Assembly: GCA_025093985.1 (NCBI GenBank)
Contig: JACAAK010000001.1
Span: 1,302,001 to 1,366,000, forward strand
Length of the DNA stretch: 64,000 nt
Source of the DNA: Calvatia gigantea
Lineage: Eukaryota > Basidiomycota > Agaricomycetes > Agaricales > Lycoperdaceae
Direction: 5' to 3'
A program made the translations under genes and the position numbers. Positions 10,697-23,013 of this stretch are shown here, piece by piece. Positions within the stretch are counted from its first letter, which is position 1, and each line of letters begins with the position of its first letter. The notes below the pieces were generated by a model. The model saw nothing but the letters and a program-made list of their open reading frames with translations, ran no database searches and had not been told where the DNA came from.

Positions 10697-12767
10697 TCAA
10701 AAAGAATCATCTTCCGGGTAATCCACCTTATCATATAGCCGTAACGTTTCATTCCAATCTCTCTTTCTTCTTCGCCTAATTGAGAAGTACCTTGCACTAC
10801 TGTCCCATTCCCCTTGAGTGCGACCCTTCTGCCGTCCTCCTACAGTGCTGAAATAACTTTCTGGGTTATCGGGTAGTCCAAGCGTGTTAACAGCGAGATT
10901 CATAATCCGACTATGCAGATCTTCCCGTGTTTCGCGCATCGTCTTTAACTGGGGTCTCCCAACACGTAATAGGCGGACAAGAGCCGTGAACGCGCGGAAT
11001 GCAGACACGGCATCTTCAAACCACCGGAGGGACATCCACATCAAAGAAGGAATAAGAAAGACAGTGAATGATGCGATAGGCCAAGTGAGCAGGACGGCTA
11101 ACGCCCATATGCAAGCGCCAGTAATGAACCCATAAGTGAGTTTGTAATCCGCAATTTCGTCCCACGTATCAAAGATCGGACCTGTCTTCTTGAAATTGTG
11201 TACCGCGTAAAACGTGATCGCAAAAATCGGAAGCCAAAGCAATAATCCGGGTAAAGAAAGTGTGAACAAGCAGGTCGACCAGGTGAGTCGAAGAAAAAGG
11301 CGGAATATAATAACGCGTCGAGGAAGTGGTCGTCTGATGCGGTCATCTTTGATTCCCCACTCCGCAATCTGGTCCTGGTAAACCTGCAAGTTCCTGAGTT
11401 CCGGGGCTACGACCAGGGAAAAGGCACTTCCTGAACTAACCTTCAGATCACTGCGCAACTGGCTGACTTCTGAAACCGAAAAGTCGGGTTGATCGGCGGC
11501 AGTAATGTCACTAGGCTGTTTGTTTGGGTACGCATCTGCGGTCTTAAAGATATCAAGAAATGCTATGGTAAGGCGGACATAGTCCCCAAGCGCCATGGAC
11601 GTTCCCAGTGGAGCGTACATCCTTGTGGCCAGTTTCCCGGTACGTATCAGGTCCCAGGAAGGAGCGTCCCAGGTCCCAGAGCTGATCTTCTGATGTATTT
11701 GGCTTGTAAGGTCACGAATGTTTTTAAAATCAACAGGAGATAACAATTCTGGATTGTTCTGTTGGTGGTCATGGGTTATTCATCTAATCCATGGATCTAC
11801 ATAAAGTTAGGGCCCACCTTCGGGGTGAAAGTCATGGGTTCATGGAACGTTACTAAAACGTCGGACCTAAAGTGTTGTCTATGCCTGGGATTCATGACAT
11901 GAGTCAACGGAACATATTTTGAACAAGACACTGTCCTCACATGTAAGTAATCGAGCAAGTTTGCACGGATATTTCGAAACTGGGGTCGTCACGATTTCTC
12001 GTCAGAGCATCAGAAACGATACGAGCAGCACCTGTTTTCAGAGGTGCGATAGTAGGGTGATACCGGCTCATCCCTTCAGGAAACATGCATATAGCATCAC
12101 CCAAATCAAGGGCCTGGAGAACTCCGATAATAAGGTTAAGCTACTTGACAGGCGACAACATGCGTTACGCACCTCCAGGAGCTTTGACATGGCTTCCGAG
12201 TTGTCGGCTTCCTCCCCCCCTGTATAATCCTTTCTCCTTTTAATGGGTACTGTCCCAGCTGATTCAATCAACCAGCTCGTAAATGTCTTACGTCCGAACT
12301 GGGTTGCTTTGGCAGTCAACCGCAACATGTTCCGACGCTGAGAATTTCAGACTACTTGCAGCTGGGGGGTGAGCAAAAAGTATCCGACCTTAGTTGGAAT
12401 TGAGGTTGTCAAGAGTCTATAGGCAACCAAGATTAAAAGTTCATGCAAAGTTGACGGTACAAATATAAACGAACAGGGCATCTGTGAGGGCGTTGCTGTG
12501 GTTGGCGCAGACAATACTGTTTAACAAATCAATCTGGGAGTTTTCGGTGAGGTTCTGTAACTCGTACCAAGGGGAACCGGTTTTGGGCACAAGGTGGGCA
12601 TTCTCAACAACAATTGACCCATAGAAGATCTTGAGGACGAAACGAAATAGGAGCCTATTGAGCACGCGTCAGATGGCGGTGGCAGAACATGAGGAAGGGG
12701 GCGAGTACCTAATAAGGATAAACGACCACGAAGTCTTGGAGCCCGTGCGAGCCATATCCACACTCAT
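10697..12767 (-). CDS. GPT2: Glycerol-3-phosphate O-acyltransferase (Sct1/Gpt2 family)
   Basis: ER membrane enzyme making lysophosphatidic acid, the first step of glycerolipid synthesis. Exon 1 starts at the ATG at 12767 (MSVDMARTGSK) and splices into LLFRFVLKIFYGSIVVENA. The acyltransferase motifs follow: CANHSNALTDAL (active-site His/Asp), AKATQFGRKTFTSWLIESAG with PIKRRKD, and PEGMSRYHPTIAPLKTG (about 12075). The 349-residue last exon (10697-11746) contains paired hydrophobic segments (FTLSLPGLLLWLPIFAITFY and later FITGACIWALAVLLTWPIAS) typical of the fungal C-terminal half. Five or more introns. It is head-to-head with RRP12 across less than 200 bases. Confidence 0.92.
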
Positions 12768-12952
12768 AAAGCGCTTACCAGGCGGCGAAGGTGATGCGCC
12801 CGACGTGCAACGAGCAAGTGCCGAGGAAGCGCACGACGCCGAAAGTCGCCGAGAATGGAAACCAAGTACGCAATGTGTTGCTGACTAAGCACAATTTTGA
12901 GGATTTCGGGGATCACGAATGCGGATTGCGAGATATCAAGCATCAGGACAAG
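12768..12952. promoter_or_regulatory. Bidirectional promoter, GPT2 / RRP12
   Basis: The two ATGs point away from each other with 185 bases between them. No TATA box is seen. The RRP12 frame is open back to an ATG at 12791, so part of this interval could code if that upstream start is used. Confidence 0.6.
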
Positions 12953-15900
12953 ATGGAGGACGCCCTCGCAAAAATTCGACCGCATACGTCCTCATCGTTG
13001 GCGCACCAGAAAGCCCCAGCATCGTTGCTTATAGCTATAGAATCCACGTTTAAGGAGCAAAACACAGAACCTTCACCCATAGCTTACTTTGCTGCGCTGC
13101 TTACCACGCTTGATGGTACGTTGCAACGGAAGGACACAAGCCTCGACGAAGGTGCTATCTTGCCAGCTGAATTGTACCTCCTTGCTCTCATCGCGCCGTA
13201 CGTTTCGAAGCCGGTTGTCCGTACATATCTTGACACCCTGCTCAATCTCATCGCACCACTGTTCCCGTACCTGCTTCCTCATGCACCCCCGTTGCGCTCG
13301 CAGCTATCCCTGTATCATGTCATATTCCAATCCGCAGACCGTTCGCAACTCGATACGCCTGGAATTCCTCAAAGTTTTGCCTCAATTTTGAATCTGTGTC
13401 TCGATTCGCGACCCAAGGTTCGCAAAAAGGCCGTCGATGTGGTCAAGGATACTCTTTGCAACCCTCCGAATCCTCTCATCCGTCACCCATACGCTGAGAG
13501 AACTACTGAATGGGTCAAGTCTGTTCTGACAGAATCAGGCTCAATACCTTTCGCCAAAGGTAAATCAAAACAGGGCGCTGCCGGCCCGGAAAATGCAATC
13601 CATGTTCTTGCTCTCCTCCGCCCTATCCTTCCGCACCTTCCTCCCCCCGTATGTCATTTAACAACACTAGACTAAACATGTCTTAATTGCATTGTCAGGC
13701 CCTTCCAAAAATTGCTGGTCTACTCCTCAATCTTCCCCGCCTTGGAAATCCATACCTATCGCAGTCATCTTATTCCATATTATCAGATCTATCTGCCCTA
13801 GTTGACGACGAAGACAATCACAAAATTGGCGACCAATTCCCCGACATACTTAGAGTCGTGCTTTCTTCACCTCCCACCAAGGCGGACACCATAATATCCC
13901 CCGCCTGGGTCAAAGCCCTAGGAAATGCAATGGGGGCATACAATGCTGTCGACACTGAGATGTGTGGCAAGGAACTTGATAAGGTCTGGAAAGCCGTCTG
14001 GAACTTCCTCGATTCGAACGACAGCGCAACGAGGAAGGCGGCTGCGCATTCCTTGAGCACTCTGATTCGTTGTTTCCCGCCATCCATGATCGCAACTGCT
14101 GTCACAGATCCTGAAGGATTATCAACAATTCCAAGGATTATCTCTCAAATTTCTAAAGCGCTAGGGAACATTGCATATGCGCGCTCGACGCCCGAATTAC
14201 TGGTCATTACTTCTGCTTTAATTGCTGGATTGAAGGTCAGAGGGTCGAGGAAGCAGCCCACCGCGGCAGAGGCATTGCTTCTCCCTCTGATTATCCAGGT
14301 TGGTGATCTCAGGATGCGGAAAAATTTCGAATACAAGGAAGCCGTAGACTCTACCCTTAGCACGGCCATGCGAGTACTTGGTCCGGAGGTTCTGCTCCGC
14401 GTCCTACCCCTTAATCTCGAACCGGAGAAAAGGTAGAGCTTTTGCCTGGAACGGATGCTACCATAATGCTGAACACCCTTTCCTTCAGGAGAGGTGGTGG
14501 GGAACCCCGTGGATATCTCCTTCCCCTACTAGCTCAACCACATCCGTCACTCTTGAGACATTTCGTCTCTTACTTTGTGCCACTGAGTGAGAAGATGTTC
14601 GACCTCCAACAGACTGCAGAAAGGGAAGGCCGTCAATCGGAAGCAAAAGTCTGGGGCGTGCTTGTTGGGCAGGTTTGGGCAGGTTTGGCAGGGTACTGCT
14701 ATGAGCCCATCGATCTGAATGAGGTACCTGTAATCGTCCTTATTTCCAGCACGAAGCTCATTGTTTGCATCTAGGCACTGGATTCGGCCTTCGCGCAGCT
14801 CCTCTCACAACTTCTCTATTCTCAGACCGAGCTCCGCCCATCAATTCTTAAAGCTCTGAGAGTTCTCGTCGAGTCTAACCAGCCGCTCACCTCACCTCTT
14901 GACACTGACGAGTTGCGAAATCCACCTGTGGAGAATATTGCGGTTGAGGAAAAGGCCACTAACATTGCGTTTTTGAAGACACAAGCATGGAGCTGGTTAG
15001 CCGTTTTATTTAACGTATTTGGCAGCGTTAGCCGCGACTCGAGGGGTATGGTTGCAGACGTAATCAGTGTATGGGCGTCTATTGCCGACGAACTGGTAAC
15101 TGGCATTCATTCTTGCGCTTTATGCTACATTACCATATTGCTCAACCACGTCGTCTGTTCTAGGTCATCACAGATGCTTTTAGAAAAGTCATTGAATTAT
15201 TCAAGTCAAACCTCGCGAAAGCACAAAATGCACCTACGACTGCGAATTTCAGCTCTGAATCTGGTGGCGCCGCTGCGATGACGCAGGACATCCTCCTTCT
15301 TCTACTACCTTATCTTTCCCAGGCTGACGCGAATGCCTTATTCGAGATCTGTCTTACTCCGGAGATCCTGAGTGGGAAGGACAATGGTGTGCAAAAACGC
15401 GGCTACAAGATTCTCGTAAAATTGGTGGAGAGCGGAAAAGTTGATGTGGATGTTGTGGTCGTTTTGCAGAGGCTGGATCAATTGTTGGAGGGCTTGACCT
15501 CCGCAGCGAAAAAGGTTCGTGTATTTTCCCGGCACGCGTATAGGAATTAATGCCATCCTTTGAAGGATCGGTTCGGCCTCCTTTCTGCCATTATTCCTCA
15601 CATCCCATCTTCCGCTCTTCACGTCATTCCTTCCATCATACCCGAGGCTGTTCTTGGTACAAAGGAGCCTTCGGAGAAAGCGCGGAGTGCTGCGTTCGAA
15701 CTTATTCTGGTCATGGGACGGAAGATGAGTGCAGGGGGCGTAGTCAAAAGGAATTTGGTGGATGGCATGGATGAGGATATCGGTGAAGGTAGTTTCACTG
15801 TCTTCCCTGTTCTTACCTGTGCTAATTTTCTATGATCAAGCCACCGCAAATATCGAAGAATTTATGACTATGGTTGCTGGTGGTCTTGCGGGCGCAAGTC

Positions 15901-17255
15901 CACACATGATTAGTGCCACTGTAACTGCCATTTCTCGCCTCATCTTCGAATACAAGGGTATGCGCATGTGCTCGGTTCACGGGGATGACATATTCTTATT
16001 ATTGTAAACCCAGACTTGATCTCCACGAAAATGCATACTGAAATCCTCCAGACGCTCCTCGTCTTCCTCTCCTCTGTAAACCGCGAGATTGTTAAGTCCG
16101 TTCTAGGATTTATAAAGCTCGCCGTCCACACCCTTCCTACAGACCTTATTCGACCACATCTAGGCGAACTTGTAGCCTGCTTTGCTCAAGTGGTCGCACG
16201 ATCACAAGAATCACTTTAAGGTCAAAGTAAGACATATTTTCGAGAGGATATTGAGGAGGTTTAGTTGGGAGGAGGTGTACGTGTGTGCAGGAAATGATGA
16301 ATCTGGCAAAGTGCTGTTAAATATCAAGAAGCGGAAGGACAGAGCGAAGAGGAAGAAGGCCGCCCATGAGGATGCGGAAGATGGCGAGGAGGGGGTAAGT
16401 TTACTGTTATTTTGACGGGTGATTCCTTCCTAAAACTATGGTCTATCAGGTGCAAACCCTCAAGACTGCGGGTGATGCTTTTGAAGATGTGTTGTATGGC
16501 AGTGAAAGTGAACTGGAGGATAGTGACGACGGAGATATTCCGGCGTCTACGGAAAACCATGGAAAGAAAAAGGACCAGGGCTATGGTACCCGTCTGAGAA
16601 TGGATGACGATGAACCACTGGATCTCTTACAAGGCGCCGCCGGTCATGTTACCAGTACGTTTTCCCTGAGGGCCCGCCAAAAAAACACAGGTTCTTGAAC
16701 CACTTCCTTCTAGATGCAAAGGCAAACCGCAGACGTAAACCAGGGCAGGATGCCGCTCATTTCAGGACAGACGAGAACTCGGGGAAAATGGTCATAGATG
16801 TTGATTCTGGATCCGATAACGACAGTGAAGCCACAGGAGATGCCGAAGAAGATCTTTCTGGAAACGCATACAAGGAGAGTTTGACGTCAGTCGATGGGTT
16901 TACTCGGGGACCAGGCGGTCGGATAAGGTTCAACAAAGACACGAAGAAGCGAAGGAGGGAAGATAACGGTATTGATGATGACGTTGAGATGGGAGATGGC
17001 GAAAATGTCAGCGCTAGAAGGAGGAAAAACAAGAAGAAGGTAAAGGACGAGCCAAGACTCGGACATGAGTTCAAGGCAAAGGTACGTGAATCTCGGGTTC
17101 CTTCCCTCAATGGAATGCCTCAAAAAAATTTCGTGCAGAAAGCTGGAGGCGACGTCAAGAAGCACGGCTTGGACCCCTACGCTTACCTCACCTTGTCTGA
17201 AGCTGCTAAGCGACAAAAAAGTAACAAGCGCATTGGGATCGCTTCGAAGCGGTAA
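12953..17255 (+). CDS. RRP12: RRP12-like ribosomal RNA processing protein (NUC173 domain)
   Basis: HEAT-repeat protein needed for maturation and export of ribosomal subunits in the nucleolus. The long spliced product (about 1,200 residues) begins MEDALAKIRPHTSS, carries helical repeats throughout, and contains the NUC173-type stretch with RKAAAHSLSTLIRCFPP (about 14030). It ends in a disordered acidic and Lys/Arg-rich tail (DVDSGSDNDSEATGD; RRRKNKKKVKDE) and a basic end at 17255, typical of nucleolar factors. Introns are recognised at about 13651-13698, 14435-14490, 14725-14774, 15095-15162, 15513-15568, 15790-15840, 15957-16012, 16180, 16396-16449, 16655-16713 and 17081-17138. An in-frame ATG at 12791 would add 54 residues of low family resemblance. 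Confidence 0.9.
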
Positions 17256-17387
17256 TGAAATCTTGAGAAAGCACAAGGCCGACACCACCCACTTTCATGT
17301 TTCGTGTATTTTTTCTCACAAGCCTAAAATAAAACTTTTCTTGATCATCACGATCTGATAACTCCTGTTCTTTCACTTTATGTCGGA

Positions 17388-18407
17388 CTAGCCATATAGT
17401 GTCTGGTCATGTGGGGCGCCAAAGAGACCTTCCTTCCAGCTGCCAGGTTGCTGCCACTCCTGGATTTGGGAGTCAAGGCTAAGAATCTTGGCGGTCGCAC
17501 CTGCTAGTAGGTTTGCGTCGGTACGATTGTCGCCTTCCATGACAAACTGAAGGATCGCCGCGGTCGGGATTGACCAATGTGAAGGCACTGACGTGAGAAT
17601 GCGGCGGGTGAGCCCCCCACCTGGAATGAATGGAATAGCTCCCTCGTCTTTGGAGTCCCGATCTTGCAGCTGGATATGTTGACGGACTGGTGAAGTGTAA
17701 GCAGGTACCTGGAGAGACAAGATATTGGCTAGCGGGGTCTGGACGAGCGGGGGACCATTTGGAGGTAAAACATGATATGTCGGTGTGCTGATTCCAGATG
17801 AGGAAAAATTCAGCCGGCAGTAGGGATGATAGTGAGCAAGACGTACACCATTTGCGCGTCTGTCCTATTGAGAACGTCAACCCCTGATAGGAACAAGACA
17901 CTAACGAATTTGGAGGCTTTGATGAATTGGAATAGTGCTGGTACGAAATCCTCCTTCCTTGACTTGGAGAAGTCAATTGCCTTTTGCCTGAAATGTCTAG
18001 ATGCCATTGGAAACACGGACCTTGAGAACAGGAGAGCGTTGCTGTAAAACAAGGATATCGATCTCGGGTTTGCCGTACACTTGAAGTAATTTCGCTCATG
18101 ACTTTCACTTCCAGAAGATGAGGTACGTACGCTCTAAGGGTGTCGTGATTTCAGGTTCATCATTCTCTCTGCCACCTACGGCAGGCACGAAGTAACTTGG
18201 ATCGATGACGGCAACGCGCTCTAGAGCTAGGGTCGCGATAAGGAGATCCACGGCTAATTGAGAAACGTTGGCTGTTGAAACGACAGGCTTTGTTGGGCAG
18301 GCGAGTTAGCGTCGGGTTCTCTCGTAGTCTAAGTCTACATATCCACGCACCACTACGAGGATTTTTCCTGCATAGTCGAACTGTTTGGTTGGATAGATGA
18401 ACGTCAT
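17388..18407 (-). CDS. PBA2: Proteasome assembly chaperone 2 (PAC2/PSMG2/Pba2)
   Basis: Partner of PAC1 in assembling the 20S alpha ring. Exon 1 (ATG at 18407) reads MTFIYPTKQFDYAGKILVV. A GT-AG intron leads into VSQLAVDLLIATLALERVAV and VPAVGGREND, the conserved PAC2 N-terminal region. The middle exon has SKFVSVLFLSGVDVLNRTD. The last exon holds IPFIPGGGLTRRILTSVP, AAILQFVMEGDNRTDANLLA and the family-typical end ...GLFGAPHDQTLYG at 17388. At least three short introns. The gene is head-to-head with a ubiquitin hydrolase across 88 bases. Confidence 0.9.
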
Positions 18408-18495
18408 GGATGTCCCTGTCACAACTTGCCGCAGTGACGTCCCCATTTAGCACAGGGAGCAATCGGATTACGGTAGCACATTTTCACCAGCAACA
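18408..18495. promoter_or_regulatory. Very short bidirectional promoter, PBA2 / ubiquitin hydrolase
   Basis: Only 88 bases separate the two divergent ATGs. The interval contains tgacgt (about 18434), a CRE/bZIP-like half site. No TATA box is seen. Confidence 0.55.
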
Positions 18496-19282
18496 ATGGC
18501 CACAAAACATCGCAAAGTCTATATTCCACTTGAATCCAATCCAATAGTGTTCACCAAACTTATCCATACGTTGGGGGTCAACGATAATGTCGAGGTCCAG
18601 GATGTTTACTCCCTAGACGATCCTGACTTGATTGCAATGACTCCTCGCCCAGTATATGCGCTGATCTTTACTTTGATCACTACGAACAAGTATGCACAAT
18701 GGAGAAACAAGGATGAACAAATGCGGCCCGTGTACAATGGCATGGGCGAAGACGAGGAGGTCGTTTGGTTCGAACAGACCATCCACAATGCGTGCGGTTT
18801 CTACGGGATCTTACATTCAGTCTCAAATGGACCTGCCGCTGATCATATACGTAAGTAAAAGCATTATTGGTTGAGGTGTGTTGTGGGCAAGGAACAATAT
18901 CATTTTGTATCCACAGGACCGCATTCTACACTTGACCATTTTCTGAAGAGGGTCACCCCACTCGACCGCAACGCACGAGCTCTTGCCTTGGAGCAAAATG
19001 AGGAGATAGAGAAGGCCTACAAGGAAGCTGCCATGGAGGGTGATACTATCCCCTCCTGCAGTCGGCGAAGAGGTCGGTTACCATTACATCGCTATCGTCC
19101 CAAACAAAGCCAACAATAAGATATTCCTCATGGATGGAGTACGGAAGGGCCCGGTCGATACCGGAGTCGCGTTGGATCCGAGAAAAGATTTCTTCCCAAA
19201 GGCCCTTGAGATTGTCAAGGACGTCATTTCGCATATTGATGGGGGTGTTAAATTCAGCCTTATGGCTTTGGTTCAGACTTGA
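18496..19282 (+). CDS. YUH1: Ubiquitin C-terminal hydrolase (UCH, peptidase C12; Yuh1/UCHL3 type) with an apparent frameshift
   Basis: Cysteine protease releasing ubiquitin from small C-terminal adducts. Exon 1 (18496-18850) starts MATKHRKVYIPLESNP and holds the oxyanion Gln and catalytic Cys in EQTIHNACGFYGILH. Exon 2 (from 18917) carries the catalytic His (VGYHYIAIV) and Asp (FLMDGVRKGP). The two exons sum to 721 bases, one too many for a clean frame. Up to ...AAMEGDTIP the first frame is right; from PAVGEEVGYHY the next frame is right. The switch falls at a CCCC run (19050-19053). Removing one C would restore 239 residues. Alternatively, a 22-base GT...AG stretch (19040-19061) would also restore the frame but is shorter than any intron seen here. 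A sequencing error is the simplest explanation. A 7-base repeat overlaps the stop codon. Confidence 0.85.
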
Positions 19283-19298
19283 AGCTTGAAGCTTGAAA
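19278..19298. repeat. Three tandem copies of a 7-base unit over the UCH stop codon
   Basis: CTTGAAG, CTTGAAG and CTTGAAA in a row. The first copy contains the TGA stop at 19280-19282. Confidence 0.7.
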
Positions 19299-19533
19299 GC
19301 GTTCATGTAATTTTTTCTATCGAGATAAACCCTGTGTATCATCTGTCCCGTACAGTGAATCATGGACGGATTTTCGGACCTCAACATACGGTCTTCGCAC
19401 CCTGAGATTGCCCTTCCCCATGAGTAACGCTGGTCTCTCAGTTTCTAAATTCCCAACGATGGGAGTTTGGGTTATTTGTCAACCCACGACGACTCCCTCC
19501 CCCAACTAATTGCAACTTTCAGTACAAAAAACC

Positions 19534-21356
19534 ATGCCCGGACCATCACAAAAGATACGAGTGGCAATCTGGTAAGCGGCATCCCCAAAACATCGCTTAT
19601 GGGGGTCACAAATAACATACCTATAACACCAGCGGTGGCGGAATAAGCGGTCTATGTCTCACTGTCGCGCTCTCACGATATCCACACATCAAAGTGGACG
19701 TGTATGAAGCCACGGGCCAGTTCAAAGAGATAGGCGCAGGGGTAATGATTTGGGCTCGGACATGGAGGATACTGGAGTTGATGGGTCTGGCTGAGGACTT
19801 TTCCCAGGTGGCGCATGCGCCCCCTGACGGGTCTATGGGTGCGTGGCACGTCTCGCCGTACTGGTAAATAGGAGCACAGTCAAACATTATGATAGGCGTT
19901 GGGTTCGATTACAGAAGATCAGATGCGCCGAAGGAAGGGTTTCGGTTTCGGCTCGTTCAGATGCCCTGTATGTCTGTATTGGTACCCTTGTTTTGTCTCC
20001 GCTAACCGGAGGATGCTCCTTTGGCTGCCAAGACGGGGTAAGTCAACAGCCCGCCTGTAGTGTCACCAACTTACATGAAGTCTTAGTGCATCCGTTTCCA
20101 CAGAGCATCCTTTCTCGATGTCTTTGTCGATCACCTCCCACCAAACATTGCGCACTTCGGCAAACGCCTCCGCTCCTATACTGACACCGGTTCCAAAAAC
20201 AAAGGGGTGATATTGCATTTTGCGGACGGAAGCACGTCTGAATGTGATGTCCTCATAGGGTGCGATGGTATTAAATCAACCATCCGAAAACAGATGTACG
20301 AGAGCAGGGCGTTTGAAACGAAGACCCCTACTTTGTTGAAGTATGTTAAACCTAAATGGACTGGGACGATCGCGTATCGTGGACTCGTGGACGTTGAACA
20401 GTTGAAGAAAATGGGTGGGGGGGAGCACAGGGCAATTAAGGACCCTATGATGGTGATTTATGTTTTGCTTTTCTGGTGCTTCTGCTCACGAGTTTGGGTC
20501 AGTACTGTGGAAAAGGCAGAGTAGGTCCATCTTGTTCACAATGTTTGGTGAGGCGCTGAGAGGACCAGCACGTTGTCAGTTACTCGATATCCCAGGGCAA
20601 CATCGTCAATGTGGTCACTTTCGTGTCGGAGCCCGAGAAAAATGGGACATCGTATCCGAACGACGATTGGGTGACAGAATGCCCCCAGCAGGAGTTGCTA
20701 GATGCGTACAAGGACTGGGAACCCGAAGTCGATAGACTCCTCAAGGTCTGTTTCCCCCATGTTCATACGGCGCAAATGTCTCAATGATCTTTCCCGACAG
20801 TGTATTGGGCGTCCGACACGTTGGGCCATTCATCATCTTGATTCACTTCCGTTTTATGTTTCGGGTAGAGTTGCATTGTTGGGTGATGCGGTCAGTAGGA
20901 CTAGTGTTGAATCTGCAGAAAGCTAACGGTTACCGTTTCTGAAGGCGCATGCAATGGCACCTCATCAAGGTGCGGGGGCGGGTCAAGCCATTGAAGTAAG
21001 CAGCCTACGAAATATTGCGGGCAGATCAATAGGGTTCTCATAAGCTGATAAACTGTGTCCGATCGCAGGACGCATACCTGCTCGCGTGTCTTTTAGGCAA
21101 GGCCACAATTGATACCGTTGAGGAAGCTCTCCTCGGGTATGAAAAGGTGAGACTGCCGGCAGCAAACGCAGTCCTTAGGGGATCATTTGAGTCAGGCAAA
21201 ATGTACGAGTTCGACAGTGCGTACGGAGCGGAGTATGAAGTTCTGGGCCCTGCGATCCAGGCTCAGTGGAATTGGATCAGTGCTACTAAGGTAGAGGAGG
21301 ATGTAAGTGCTGCTATAGGGTATCTCATGCAGATTGCACCCCGTAACAAGTTATGA
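19534..21356 (+). CDS. FAD-dependent monooxygenase (salicylate hydroxylase-like, group A)
   Basis: Single-component flavoprotein hydroxylase, probably acting on an aromatic substrate with NAD(P)H. Exon 1 (ATG at 19534) MPGPSQKIRVAI splices into GGGISGLCLTVAL, the dinucleotide-binding motif. GCDGIKSTIR (about 20258) is the DG motif and GRVALLGDAAHAMAPHQGAG (about 20868-20970, split by an intron) is the GD motif that binds FAD ribityl and ribose. The product ends ...QIAPRNKL at 21356. About six introns, including 20455-20506 and one joining YCGKGR to DQHVVSYS. No membrane segment or signal peptide is seen. The exact substrate cannot be read from the sequence, and the neighbours do not form a clear pathway. 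Confidence 0.88.
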
Positions 21357-21439
21357 TAAATGAAACAAACGCCATTGCATTGGGGATATTAATGAAGTTC
21401 AGTGTTACCGACTGATGGAAAAGGTATGAATGATGTCAG

Positions 21440-22588
21440 CTACTGCTTTAGCTTCTCGACGAGCTGAGGCACGACTTCGAACAAATCTGCTACGAGGCCA
21501 ACATCAGCCACTTGGAAGATAGGCGCATCGGGATCCTGATATGAGGGTCAGCATGAGCAATTGATACCAAGGTTTTGGAAATGCTTGCCTTGTTCACTGC
21601 GACAATGAGTTTGGAATCCTTCATTCCGGCAAGATGCTGAATAGCACCCGAGATACCGAGAGCCATGTAGAGCTCCGGGGCCACGACTTTGCCGGTCTGG
21701 CCAACCTGAAGTGAGTTGTCTGCGTAACCTGCATCCACGGCGGCACGGGAAGCTCCAACAGCAGCTCCAAGCACGTCTGCAAGAGGGTATAGGGTAGCAG
21801 CAAAAGTTTCGGCGTTCTTCAAAGCCCTTCCACCTGATACGACACGGGAGGCCACCCCAAGATCAGGTCTGTTAGATTTGGCAATGGTAGTCTTGAGGTG
21901 CTGGGTGGGCGAGTCGGGAACCTCGACAGGGTCAACGGCCTGGGTTTCAGCTTCAGCACCCTCTTGGACCAAGGCAGCGGAAAATGCAGTTGATCGAACG
22001 GTAAAGAATTTGATTGGGATTGAGGAAGGGGCACGGACGGTCGCAATGGCGTTCCCGGCATAGATGGGACGCGTGAAAGTGGTGCTATTGTTTGCCGCAT
22101 CGTGTTCAAGAGAGGTGATGTCAGAGACAGCAGGGACGTCCAGCCTTGCGGCTACATGGGGCAGGATAGATTTTGCAGCAGATGAGGTGGCCGAGGCGAC
22201 ATGTGTGAAGGCAGAATCGGAGAGAATTTTCTCTAACAGAGGAGAGAGCACCTCTGGCACGGGTTCTGCGTATTGTGGTGCAGTTGAGTGAAGGACAGAG
22301 GTTAGTCCCTTCAACCTGAAACGTATGGATGGTTAGTACCAAGTTCTGCTTATTGTTCTTGACACACTTTTTTGCCTGCTCCACAACTCCTGGCACATGT
22401 TCGGGTCCACCAACAACGAGGGCTGTGACTTGGCCTCCCAGCTGTTCTGCGGCAGTTAATGCCGAAAGGGAACCAGAGTCAATAGCCCCTTGACGGTGCT
22501 CGAGGAAAACGAGGGCATGGGGTGGCGTTGCTGTCGCATATGTACGAGACAAAGTCCTGTGACACTGGATGAACCTGCTACGAAGCAT
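21440..22588 (-). CDS. ETFA: Electron transfer flavoprotein subunit alpha, mitochondrial
   Basis: FAD-binding subunit of ETF, passing electrons from acyl-CoA and other dehydrogenases to ETF-ubiquinone oxidoreductase. The start at 22588 gives an Arg/Ser/Thr-rich mitochondrial presequence ([20 protein letters not shown]). The N-terminal domain follows with [13 protein letters not shown] and [11 protein letters not shown]. The C-terminal FAD domain holds [41 protein letters not shown] and [19 protein letters not shown]. It ends ...VEKLKQ at 21440. Two introns (about 21540-21590 and 22317-22372). Full length for the family (about 345 residues). Confidence 0.95.
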
Positions 22589-23013
22589 TTCGGAAGGGAG
22601 GTGGTCGCCAGAAAGGACGATAACGGAGACTCTGTATTCCCCGAAGATCCGACCATAGCCCGAATCACATTTCTCACGCCTGACCCCCTGCTCTTTCGTA
22701 AGATAACTTACGCATCACTAACTTTTCCTCTGAAAACCTTGACTTATCGTTAGAAAGAGGCATTGGGCACTGGTTGTAACTACTATTTACAGACTAGATT
22801 TATGCCCTACCTTGTACCAATGTACTACACTAATGTTCCGATGCTCAACGAACGTGATCCGTTTTCTGCATCTTTGCATATGATAACTGGGCTCCAAAAC
22901 AGGCAAGTTCTACGCTTGCCGTCATTGTAAGTCATCTTTATCTTGCCTTCTACAAACCCGGTTTGACTTTTTTTCGCCCTATCTCTAACGATCTTGGCTC
23001 GTGGACCTCACCC
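22589..23013. promoter_or_regulatory. Divergent intergenic region, ETFA / LRO1
   Basis: Both neighbours are transcribed outward from this 425-base interval. The open frame that precedes LRO1 from 22963 begins with TTG, so it is not taken as its start. Confidence 0.45.

Noticed and set aside
12791..12952. Upstream in-frame ATG for RRP12
   Set aside because: The 54 added residues show no family resemblance and would occupy the short divergent promoter; the ATG at 12953 is preferred.
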